From NCBI GenBank assembly GCA_020723365.1, contig DYJB01000076.1:1-12177 (forward strand): 12,177 nucleotides of DNA. The letters run 5' to 3'. The notes beneath the pieces are model-generated. The model did no database searches. It saw only the letters and a program-made list of their open reading frames with translations, and was not told where the DNA came from. The position numbers and the translations under genes are program-made. Shown piece after piece: positions 6,352 through 12,177 of this stretch. Every line of letters starts with the position of its first letter. Position 1 is the stretch's first letter. The stretch is from Candidatus Aquidulcis sp. (GTDB lineage Bacteria > Chloroflexota > Anaerolineae > Anaerolineales > E44-bin32).

Positions 6352-8843
6352 GCCCTGGCGCGTGAGCGGCTGCGGCTGGTCTTGGGCTTGGCGGCCGGCC
6401 GGACTCTTCGGACGGTCACGGCAGCCGCTGGCTGAAGCGCCAGCCGGAGGACATCATCCATGTGTACGACAAAGCGGATGTCGAGCGCCTGCCGTGCCTT
6501 GGCCGGGATATCCACCAGGTCCTTGCGATTCTTCTCGGGCAGCACGACCGTTCGGAGCTTCAGGCGGTAGGCGGCCAGGACCTTCTCGCGCATGCCGCCG
6601 ATGGGCAGCACCTTCCCTCGCAGCGTGATTTCCCCGCTCATGCCGACATCGTGCCGGACGGCGCGCTTGGTCAGAGCCGAGGCCAGGGCGGTGGCCAGCG
6701 TGATGCCGGCGCTCGGGCCGTCCTTCGGTATCGCACCCTCGGGGATGTGGACGTGGATGTCGGTCTTCTCGAACATCTCACGACCCACGCCGAGCTCTTT
6801 GCTGCGCGACTTGATGTAGGAGAGGGCCGCCTGAGCGGATTCCTGCATCACCTCGCCCACCTGGCCTGTGACCTGCATCGAGCCCTTGCCATTGACCAGG
6901 ACCACCTCGACGGCCATGCCCTCTCCGCCGTTCTCGGTCCAGGCCAGGCCGACAGCCATGCCCACCTGGTCTTCCTTCTCAAGGGTCGGCGCCATGATCT
7001 CCGGCGGGCCCAGCAGGCGAGCGAGCCCGGCCGAGGAGATGTGCTTCGGAACGCGTTTCCCCTCGGCCTTGCGCCGGGCGAGCTTGCGCAGGACCTTGCC
7101 GATCTCGCGCTCCAGGTTGCGGACGCCCGCCTCCCAGGTGTATTCCCGGATGATCGAGCGGACAGCACGATCGCTCAGGATCGGTTCGCTGCCGCCCATT
7201 CCATTCTGCTCGGCCTGACGCGGAACGAGGTACTTGCGGGCGATGACCAGCTTCTCTTCCTCGATGTAGCCCGGGAACTCAATCACCTCCAGGCGATCGA
7301 GCAGTGCCGAGGGGATGTTGGCCAGCGAGTTGGCCGTGGTAATGAACATCACCCGCGAGAGGTCGTAGGGCAGTTCCAGGTAGTGATCCGAGAAGGCATG
7401 GTTCTGCTCGGGGTCGAGGACTTCGAGCAGCGCCGAGGAAGGGTCGCCCCGGAAATCGTGGCCCAGCTTGTCGATCTCATCCAGCATGAACAACGGGTTG
7501 ACCGAAGCGGCGCGGCGCATGGCCTGCAGGATGCGGCCGGGCAGAGCCCCGATGTACGTCCGGCGGTGGCCGCGGATCTCGGCCTCATCGCGAATCCCGC
7601 CCAGCGACAGGCGCAGGAACTTGCGCCCCAACGCCTCAGCGATCGAGCGGCCAATGGAGGTCTTGCCGGTGCCGGGCGCGCCCACGAAGCACAGGATCGG
7701 CTGGCGCTGCTTCTCGACCGCCAGGCTGCGCACGGCGATGTACTCCAGGATGCGGTCCTTGGCATCCTTGAGCCCGAAGTGATCGCGTTCGAGGACGAGC
7801 GCCGCGTTGCGCACATCCAGATTGTCGACGGTCGCCTCGCTCCATGGCAGCTCGAGCAGCCAGTCGAGATACGTGCGCAGGATGCTCACCTCGGGCGAGA
7901 GCGGGGGCATCTGCCCCAACCGGCTGATCTCCTTGAGCGCCCGGACCTCGACTTCCTCAGGAAGCGCCAGGTGGCCGACGCGTTCACGCAGTTCGTTCAG
8001 CTCCTGCGCCCAGGCGTCCGCCTCCCCCAGCTCGGTTTGAATGGCCTTCATCTGCTCGCGCAGGTACATCTCCCGCTGCGAGCGATCGACCTCGCTCTGG
8101 ACCTGGGAGTGGATGTGGTCCTCAAGTTCGAGGACATCCAGCTCACGACCGAGCATGACGCTGATGCGCTGCAGGCGCATGATGGGATCGAAGGTTTCCA
8201 GGATGTCCTGCCGCTCGGCCACACTCAGGCTGAGGGCCGAAGCCACCAGGTCCGCCAACCAGCCGGGCTCCTCGATGTTGACGGCATAGACGTAGGCTTC
8301 TTCGGGCAGGCTGCGGTTGAGCTGCACGCACTTCTCGAACAGGGTGCGCACGGCGCGCATCAGGGCCGTCGTTTCCTTGCCGCGCTCGGCGCTCTCGTCG
8401 ACCGGCTTTCCGCGCGCCCGCCACCCTTCCCGTTCCGGGATCAGCCCCAGGATCTGGATGCGGCGCCGGCCCTGGGTCAACACCGAGGTCGACCCGTCGG
8501 GGATGTGCATCAGCCGCCCGACGGCCACCTCGGTGCCCACGGTATAGAAGTCGCCCGGCCCGGGGGTCTCGGCCTCCGGGTCGAGCTGCGTGATGGCGAT
8601 CATCGTCAGACCGGCGCGGGCGGCGGTCTCGACGGCCTGCAGCGTGGTCTCCTGGCTGACGAAAAGGGGCGTGACCATGTTGGGGTAGAGGACGACGTCG
8701 CGCAGCGGCAGCACGGAGCATTCGATGATGCCGCTGCCGTCCACGACGGCATCCTCGATCTGGTAGAGCTCATCCGCCCGGCGGCTCATCGGCTCGCCCA
8801 GCTCCGACGGCAGCGAAGGGAAGCGGTTCCGGGCTCCGCTCAT
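6348..8843 (-). CDS. lon: ATP-dependent protease Lon (LonA type)
   Basis: Lon unfolds and degrades damaged and regulatory proteins in the cytoplasm as an ATP-driven hexamer. The protein has 831 residues (E. coli 784). The LON substrate-binding N-domain covers about 35-235, with LPLRDVVLYPNMVTPLFV near its start. A coiled segment follows, then the AAA+ module with Walker A GAPGTGKT (388-395, Lys394) and Walker B FMLDEID (Asp455, Glu456). The protease domain carries the PKDGPSAG motif with catalytic Ser711, and Lys754 in GGMREK completes the Ser-Lys dyad at the canonical 43-residue spacing. The last 20 or so residues form a basic Ser/Arg-rich tail not typical of Lon. The ATG at 8843 overlaps the folC stop (ATGA) and has GGGGG 7 nt upstream. 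A second Met at residue 19 is a possible alternative. The frame runs open into folC, but that part is not Lon. No heat-shock operator was seen. Confidence 0.97.
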   Translation of the reverse strand: MSGARNRFPSLPSELGEPMSRRADELYQIEDAVVDGSGIIECSVLPLRDVVLYPNMVTPLFVSQETTLQAVETAARAGLTMIAITQLDPEAETPGPGDFYTVGTEVAVGRLMHIPDGSTSVLTQGRRRIQILGLIPEREGWRARGKPVDESAERGKETTALMRAVRTLFEKCVQLNRSLPEEAYVYAVNIEEPGWLADLVASALSLSVAERQDILETFDPIMRLQRISVMLGRELDVLELEDHIHSQVQSEVDRSQREMYLREQMKAIQTELGEADAWAQELNELRERVGHLALPEEVEVRALKEISRLGQMPPLSPEVSILRTYLDWLLELPWSEATVDNLDVRNAALVLERDHFGLKDAKDRILEYIAVRSLAVEKQRQPILCFVGAPGTGKTSIGRSIAEALGRKFLRLSLGGIRDEAEIRGHRRTYIGALPGRILQAMRRAASVNPLFMLDEIDKLGHDFRGDPSSALLEVLDPEQNHAFSDHYLELPYDLSRVMFITTANSLANIPSALLDRLEVIEFPGYIEEEKLVIARKYLVPRQAEQNGMGGSEPILSDRAVRSIIREYTWEAGVRNLEREIGKVLRKLARRKAEGKRVPKHISSAGLARLLGPPEIMAPTLEKEDQVGMAVGLAWTENGGEGMAVEVVLVNGKGSMQVTGQVGEVMQESAQAALSYIKSRSKELGVGREMFEKTDIHVHIPEGAIPKDGPSAGITLATALASALTKRAVRHDVGMSGEITLRGKVLPIGGMREKVLAAYRLKLRTVVLPEKNRKDLVDIPAKARQALDIRFVVHMDDVLRLALQPAAAVTVRRVRPAAKPKTSRSRSRARA

Positions 8844-10240
8844 GAAGTTGCCCCCGATCCTTGGGCGCGCAGCCGCGCGGCGATCGCTTCCCAGACGGCC
8901 AGGATCTCGGCCGAGACAAACAGGCTGCCGGCGGAGACGATGACTTCGTTCGGGCGTGCCCGCTCGATGGCGCGCTCCAGGGCGGCGCGCACGGGCGAGA
9001 CCACCTCCGTCTGCAGTCCGTGCTGGTGAGCGAGCACCACGACCTCCGCCGGTTCGGCGGCGCGCGGGTGCACGGCCTGCGTGACGATGACGCGCGAGAC
9101 GCGCGGGGCCAGCTCGATGAACATGCCTTCGATATCCTTGTCGGCCGAGGCCCCGAAGACCAGCGTGACGGGCTGGCCGGGAAAGTAATCGTCCAGAGCG
9201 ATGCGCAGTTTGAGGGCCGAATCGCGGTTGTGAGCCGAGTCGACCACGATCACCGGCGAGCGCGACAGGATCTGGAAGCGTCCCGGCCAGCGCACACTGC
9301 GCAGCCCCGTATGGATGGCCTCCTCCCCGACCGCCAGGCCGCGCTCGCGCCCGGCGCGCAGGGCCGCATAGGCCACGGCCCCGTTGACCACCTGGTGATG
9401 TCCCAGCAACGGGATCTCGTAGCGCGGCGGGGCCCACTCCTCGCCGCCGGCCGACTCGACGAAGGCATCCATCAGCGGCTGCTCGTCGGCCGACCACACA
9501 TGCAGCGCCTGCCCGTCCAGGTCGTGCCCGCCCGGGGCGTACAACCAGTCGTGGCCGACGCGGATCAGCGGCGAACCCTGGCTGCGGGCCACCTCTTCGA
9601 TCACGCGCTCGGCCTCGATCTGCTGCGGGGAGCTGACGACCGGCACTCCGGGCTTGATGATTCCGGCTTTCTCGCGGGCGATGTCGGACAGGCGATCACC
9701 CAGCAGGTGCATGTGATCGTACGACAGCGAGGTGATGATCGAAACCACCGGCCGCAGCACGTTGGTGGCATCCAGCCGGCCGCCCAGCCCCACCTCGATG
9801 GCCGCCGCCTGCACGCCGGCGCGGGCGAAGTGGGCAAAGGCGATGGCGGTGACGATCTCGTACTCGGTCAGGTTCGGCACCTGCTCGACGTGGGGCTGGA
9901 TCTCGTTCACCCCGGCGACCAGCTCCGCTTCCGAGATCGGCTCCCCATCCACCTGGATACGCTCGGTGAAGTGAACGAGGTGCGGCGAGGTGTACATCGC
10001 CGTGCGGTAGCCGGCGGCCCGCAGGCAGGATGCCAGCATGGCGGTGACGGATCCCTTGCCTTTGGTGCCGGCGACATGGAACGCCGGGTAGCGCTCGTGC
10101 GGATCGCCGAGCAGGCGCAGCAACGTGCGCACGCGGCTCAGGTCGAAGAGCTCTGCCGAGTAGCGGTAGGAGCGCTCCAAGCTGTAGTCGACGAAGCTGT
10201 AGAGGTAGTCGAGGGCTTCCTGGTAGGTTCGCACGGACAT
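8840..10240 (-). CDS. folC: Folylpolyglutamate synthase / dihydrofolate synthase
   Basis: FolC ligates glutamate to dihydropteroate and/or reduced folates using ATP, completing and retaining folate in the cytoplasm. The 466-residue length is usual for this Mur-ligase-fold family. Motifs: ATP-binding loop HVAGTKGKGSVT with GTKGKGS at 58-64, YTSPHL (83-88), TERIQVDG (92-99), EVGLGGRLDATN (149-160), the SYDHMHLLG segment, KAGIIKPG, and a C-domain VVDSAHNRDSA where DGAHN is more common. Whether it has one or both activities cannot be read from sequence. The ATG at 10240 was chosen because the family's N-terminus starts at once and a strong -10 element lies only 9 nt upstream, so any earlier start is unlikely. 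No Shine-Dalgarno is seen. It is the first gene of folC-lon-lipoprotein and is divergent from phnD. Confidence 0.95.
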   Translation of the reverse strand: MSVRTYQEALDYLYSFVDYSLERSYRYSAELFDLSRVRTLLRLLGDPHERYPAFHVAGTKGKGSVTAMLASCLRAAGYRTAMYTSPHLVHFTERIQVDGEPISEAELVAGVNEIQPHVEQVPNLTEYEIVTAIAFAHFARAGVQAAAIEVGLGGRLDATNVLRPVVSIITSLSYDHMHLLGDRLSDIAREKAGIIKPGVPVVSSPQQIEAERVIEEVARSQGSPLIRVGHDWLYAPGGHDLDGQALHVWSADEQPLMDAFVESAGGEEWAPPRYEIPLLGHHQVVNGAVAYAALRAGRERGLAVGEEAIHTGLRSVRWPGRFQILSRSPVIVVDSAHNRDSALKLRIALDDYFPGQPVTLVFGASADKDIEGMFIELAPRVSRVIVTQAVHPRAAEPAEVVVLAHQHGLQTEVVSPVRAALERAIERARPNEVIVSAGSLFVSAEILAVWEAIAARLRAQGSGATS

Positions 10241-10248
10241 GGGAAGTG

Positions 10249-10277
10249 ATTGTAACAACCGTGCCGCAATCCGACAA
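10249..10277 (-). promoter_or_regulatory. folC promoter, extended -10, start site at or near the ATG
   Basis: On the minus strand, TTGTCG (10277-10272), a 17-bp spacer and TACAAT (10254-10249, 5 of 6 consensus) form a promoter, with TG at 10257-10256 as an extended -10. Only 8 bases separate the -10 from the folC ATG (10240-10238). Transcription would begin within a few bases of the ATG, giving a leaderless or nearly leaderless mRNA. This fits the lack of any Shine-Dalgarno. Confidence 0.6.
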
Positions 10278-10289
10278 GCAATCCCCCAG

Positions 10290-10318
10290 TTGCGTCGGCG
10301 GCGTACTCGCGCTATCAT
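10290..10318 (+). promoter_or_regulatory. Probable phnD promoter
   Basis: TTGCGT (10290-10295, 3 of 6) is followed by a 17-bp spacer and TATCAT (10313-10318, 5 of 6). Transcription would start near 10325, leaving a leader of about 100 nt before the phnD ATG. Its -35 lies 12 bp from the folC -35, so the two promoters are back to back and could share a regulator. No clear Pho-box-like direct repeat was found. Confidence 0.5.
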
Positions 10319-10344
10319 GCTTCTGACCCCATCCGTTGGCACCC

Positions 10345-10354
10345 AAGGAGGTGA
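10345..10354 (+). promoter_or_regulatory. Orphan perfect Shine-Dalgarno in the phnD leader
   Basis: AAGGAGGTGA is fully complementary to the 16S rRNA 3' end, but no ATG, GTG or TTG follows at usable spacing. The next in-frame GTG (10374) is 19 nt away, and the phnD ATG has its own GAGGAGG at 10411-10417. The only short frames touching the motif either overlap it or begin upstream without a binding site. It could act as a ribosome standby or regulatory site, or be accidental. Confidence 0.4.
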
Positions 10355-10424
10355 ACCCCTACCCGTAGGCCTAGTGCGGCGTGCAGCGAGCCCGATTGTG
10401 ATCCCATTTCGAGGAGGAAGAAGA

Positions 10425-11453
10425 ATGCTTAAGAATCGCCTGTTCCCGGTCCTCAGCCTGCTGATGGCAGTTGCCCTGATCCTGGGCGCCTGCGCTCCGG
10501 CAGCCGCCACGCAGGCGCCTGCCGCCACCGAACCGCCGCCTCCCGAGCCAACGGCGGTACCACCCACCGAGGTGCCGCTGGGCTCGGCCGAGAAGCCGAT
10601 CATCATGGCCCTGGCCCCCTCGGCCACAACGCAGGAGCTCGTCGCCGGCGGTGAGGCCATCGCCGCCAAGCTCACTGAGCTGACCGGCTACACCATCACC
10701 ACGACCATCCCAACCTCCTACGCAGCCCTGATCGAGGCGATGGGTTCCGGGAATGCCCACATCGGCTGGCTGCCCCCGCTGGCGTACGTCCTGGCCTCCC
10801 AGAAGGGCTATGCAGACGTGGTCTACGTCGCCATTCGCTCCGGCTCGGACTACTACGGGGCGCAGTTCCTGGCGCACGTGGACAGCGGCCTGACGTCGTA
10901 CTTCGATCCGGCCGCCAACGACGGCAAGGGCGCCAACACCGCCGACGCCGCCACCGCCCTGGCCCAGTTCGACAAGAAGAAGCCGTGCTGGACCGACCCG
11001 CTTTCGGCCTCCGGCTACGTCATCCCGTCCGGCATCGTCGCCTCCACCGGAGCCAAGACCTCCAGTCCGGCATTCGTGATCGGGCATCCGACGGTCGTAC
11101 GCGCGCTGTACAGCAAGGGCATTTGCGACTTCGGGGCCACCTACATCGACGCACGCACCTCGTCCTCGCTGAAGGACCTGGCGGACGTCAGCGAGAAGGT
11201 CGTCGTCATCTGGCGCACCGACCCCATCATCCCGAACGACAACGTCTCAGTGGCCATGGATCTGCCGGACGACGTGCGGGCCAAGATCGTCGAGGCGCTG
11301 GGTGCGCTGGCCGCTTCCGAAGAGGGCATCACGCTCCTCAAGAACGGCGGCTACGACATCAGCGGCCTGTCGGCTCGCGATGACACCTTCTACGATCAGT
11401 TCCGGGTCTACCTCGAAGCCTCCGGCATCGATGTGACCACGTTGGTCAAGTAG
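10425..11453 (+). CDS. phnD: Phosphonate/phosphite/phosphate-type ABC transporter binding lipoprotein
   Basis: This is the extracytoplasmic solute-binding component that captures an oxyanion such as phosphonate, phosphite or phosphate and delivers it to the permease. The 342-residue protein starts at an ATG with GAGGAGG 7 nt upstream. It has a lipoprotein signal with lipobox LGAC (Cys23) and a Pro/Thr/Glu-rich linker (about 24-50). The PhnD-like periplasmic-binding fold follows (about 55-335): the segments PIIMALAPSATTQELVAGGE, GNAHIGWLPPLAYVLA and PCWTDPLSASGYVIPSG are family hallmarks, the last contributing ligand-loop Ser residues. Two cysteines (PCW and ICDF) may form a disulfide. Codons upstream of the ATG are open to 10239 but lack a leader-like sequence and cross the promoter. 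The ligand cannot be fixed by sequence. A phnC ATPase follows, separated by a hairpin, as expected for an importer operon. Confidence 0.92.
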   Translation: MLKNRLFPVLSLLMAVALILGACAPAAATQAPAATEPPPPEPTAVPPTEVPLGSAEKPIIMALAPSATTQELVAGGEAIAAKLTELTGYTITTTIPTSYAALIEAMGSGNAHIGWLPPLAYVLASQKGYADVVYVAIRSGSDYYGAQFLAHVDSGLTSYFDPAANDGKGANTADAATALAQFDKKKPCWTDPLSASGYVIPSGIVASTGAKTSSPAFVIGHPTVVRALYSKGICDFGATYIDARTSSSLKDLADVSEKVVVIWRTDPIIPNDNVSVAMDLPDDVRAKIVEALGALAASEEGITLLKNGGYDISGLSARDDTFYDQFRVYLEASGIDVTTLVK

Positions 11454-11469
11454 CACTCACGCTTTGAAC

Positions 11470-11502
11470 GAAAGAGGGGAGAAGCGGTTTCTCCCCTCTT
11501 TC
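11470..11502 (+). terminator. 14-bp perfect hairpin after phnD
   Basis: Arms 11470-11483 and 11489-11502 pair perfectly over 14 bp around a GCGGT loop, starting 16 nt after the phnD stop. The 3' arm is pyrimidine-rich and ends CTCTTTC, but only scattered T residues follow, so it is a weak or partial terminator. Because phnC follows on the same strand, it likely acts as an intra-operon attenuator or 3' mRNA stabiliser that keeps binding-protein levels above those of the ATPase and permease. Confidence 0.75.
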
Positions 11503-11531
11503 TGCTGCTTGAGCGCGGCGGACGGGCGCCG

Positions 11532-11565
11532 GCCGAGGCGGCTGCCGAGGCGGCTGCCGAGGCGC
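11532..11565. repeat. 12-bp tandem repeat in the phnD-phnC spacer
   Basis: The unit GCCGAGGCGGCT occurs exactly at 11532-11543 and 11544-11555, with a third partial copy (first 9 bases) from 11556. It lies between the phnD hairpin and the phnC ribosome binding site and is not within a credible gene. It may be a slippage-prone microrepeat with no function. Confidence 0.7.
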
Positions 11566-11617
11566 CGGCACCCGTTCGGTGGGCTCAAGGTCCAACTCCG
11601 GCACGGGGAAGGCAAGC

Positions 11618-12177
11618 ATGCTCAGGATCGAGCATCTGACCAAGGTCTACCCGAACGGCAGCGTCGGGCTCCGGGACGTCAGTTTTGAGGTCGACGAGGG
11701 CGAGTTCCTGGTCGTCATCGGCCTTTCGGGGTCCGGCAAGTCGACGCTGCTGCGCTGCATCAACCGTCTGATCGAGCCCACGGAAGGCAAGATCGTCTGG
11801 GACGACACAGACCTGACGGCCGCCAGCGCCGCGGAGATGCGCCGCATCCGCCGCCACATCGGCATGGTCTTCCAGCAGTTCAACCTGGTCAAGCGCTCCA
11901 GCGTAATGACCAATGTCCTTAGCGGGCGGCTCGGGTACGTCAACCCGTGGCTCTCGCTGCTGGGATGGTGGCCGTCGGAGGAGCACGACCGCGCCCGGCG
12001 GGCGCTCGAGCGCGTAGGCATTGCCGAGAAGGCTGCCAGCCGCGCCGATGCCCTCTCCGGCGGGCAACAGCAGCGCGTGGGTATCGCCCGGGCCTTGATG
12101 CAGGAGCCGCGCCTGCTGCTTGCCGATGAGCCCGTGGCCAGCCTCGACCCGGTGCTGGCGCACTCGATCCTGCACTA
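11618..12177 (+). CDS. phnC: Phosphonate-type ABC transporter ATPase (C-terminus outside window)
   Basis: PhnC is the cytoplasmic ATPase that powers import of the ligand captured by the neighbouring PhnD. The frame is open from the ATG at 11618 to the edge (186 codons plus two bases); full-length proteins are about 250-270 residues. All visible nucleotide-binding motifs are intact: Walker A GLSGSGKST (35-43, Lys41), Q-loop FQQFNL (85-90), signature ALSGGQQQRV (145-154), and Walker B LLLADEP (166-172, Glu171) followed by the D-loop SLDP. The insert GRLGYVNPWLSLLGWWP (103-119) between Q-loop and signature is characteristic of PhnC and separates it from amino-acid importer ATPases. GGGGAAGG lies at 11605-11612, 5 nt before the ATG. 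It is in the same direction as phnD, 164 bp downstream. Permease genes should follow beyond the window. The missing part includes the switch His. Confidence 0.93.
   Translation, partial: MLRIEHLTKVYPNGSVGLRDVSFEVDEGEFLVVIGLSGSGKSTLLRCINRLIEPTEGKIVWDDTDLTAASAAEMRRIRRHIGMVFQQFNLVKRSSVMTNVLSGRLGYVNPWLSLLGWWPSEEHDRARRALERVGIAEKAASRADALSGGQQQRVGIARALMQEPRLLLADEPVASLDPVLAHSILH

Noticed and set aside
6462..9029. Plus-strand open frame of 855 codons opposite lon and the end of folC
   Set aside because: It spans two well-identified genes on the other strand, and its composition follows their codon bias. It is a shadow frame.
8844..9497. Upstream extension of the lon frame into folC
   Set aside because: The added residues do not resemble Lon and overlap folC coding sequence. 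The ATG at 8843 with the ATGA overlap gives the family's normal N-domain.
8861..10249. Plus-strand open frame of 462 codons opposite folC
   Set aside because: FolC motifs are intact on the minus strand, and this frame resembles no known protein.
10340..10358. Minus-strand CACCTCCTT resembling the 3' end of 16S rRNA
   Set aside because: It is just the complement of the orphan Shine-Dalgarno on the plus strand. No other 16S rRNA sequence is nearby.
10239..10424. Upstream extension of phnD, including ATG 10317 and GTG 10374
   Set aside because: It would bury the lipoprotein signal and cross the predicted promoter. The ATG at 10425 has a strong ribosome binding site at correct spacing.

Overview
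The window is very GC-rich bacterial DNA, densely coded, with no rRNA, tRNA, insertion sequence, phage or CRISPR signal. Several features point to Chloroflexota, probably an Anaerolineae-like lineage: lipoproteins with Pro/Thr/Glu-rich linkers after the lipobox, a membrane-anchored Ig-like surface protein with a TPTP-type stalk, and intergenic ACCTGWCAGGT dyads. This is an inference from gene style; no marker gene fixes the taxon. The content is mostly housekeeping, and I see no defence island or clearly new multi-gene system.

Layout. (1) 1-384, minus strand, partial: a protein made of seven perfect 15-residue repeats, probably a beta-solenoid, with its own promoter. (2) 385-713: a 329-bp divergent intergenic region with two back-to-back promoters around a 20-bp-arm inverted repeat. 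(3) 714-5412, plus strand: a tightly coupled operon of an Ig-like membrane protein, peptidyl-tRNA hydrolase (pth) and transcription-repair coupling factor (mfd). Neighbouring genes overlap by 4 bp. (4) 5413-5436: a short convergent gap filled by a GC hairpin. (5) 5437-10240, minus strand: the operon folC, lon, SH3-like lipoprotein, read right to left, again with 4-bp ATGA overlaps at both junctions. (6) 10241-10424: a compact divergent promoter region. The folC promoter lies so close to its ATG that the transcript may be leaderless. The plus-strand transcript has a leader of about 100 nt containing an orphan perfect Shine-Dalgarno sequence. (7) 10425-12177, plus strand: a phosphonate/phosphite/phosphate-type ABC importer, with the binding lipoprotein (phnD), a strong hairpin, a 12-bp tandem repeat, and the ATPase (phnC), which runs off the window. 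Permease genes are expected just beyond.

How the genes work together. Pth recycles peptidyl-tRNA released by stalled ribosomes, and Mfd removes stalled RNA polymerase and recruits UvrA, so both deal with stalled gene expression. FolC makes (poly)glutamylated folates and Lon degrades damaged proteins; the coupled lipoprotein has no known link to either. The PhnD/PhnC pair forms the start of a phosphorus-compound uptake operon. The most informative non-routine observations are the 15-residue solenoid protein, the dyad array between divergent promoters, the probable leaderless folC mRNA, and the hairpin between phnD and phnC.
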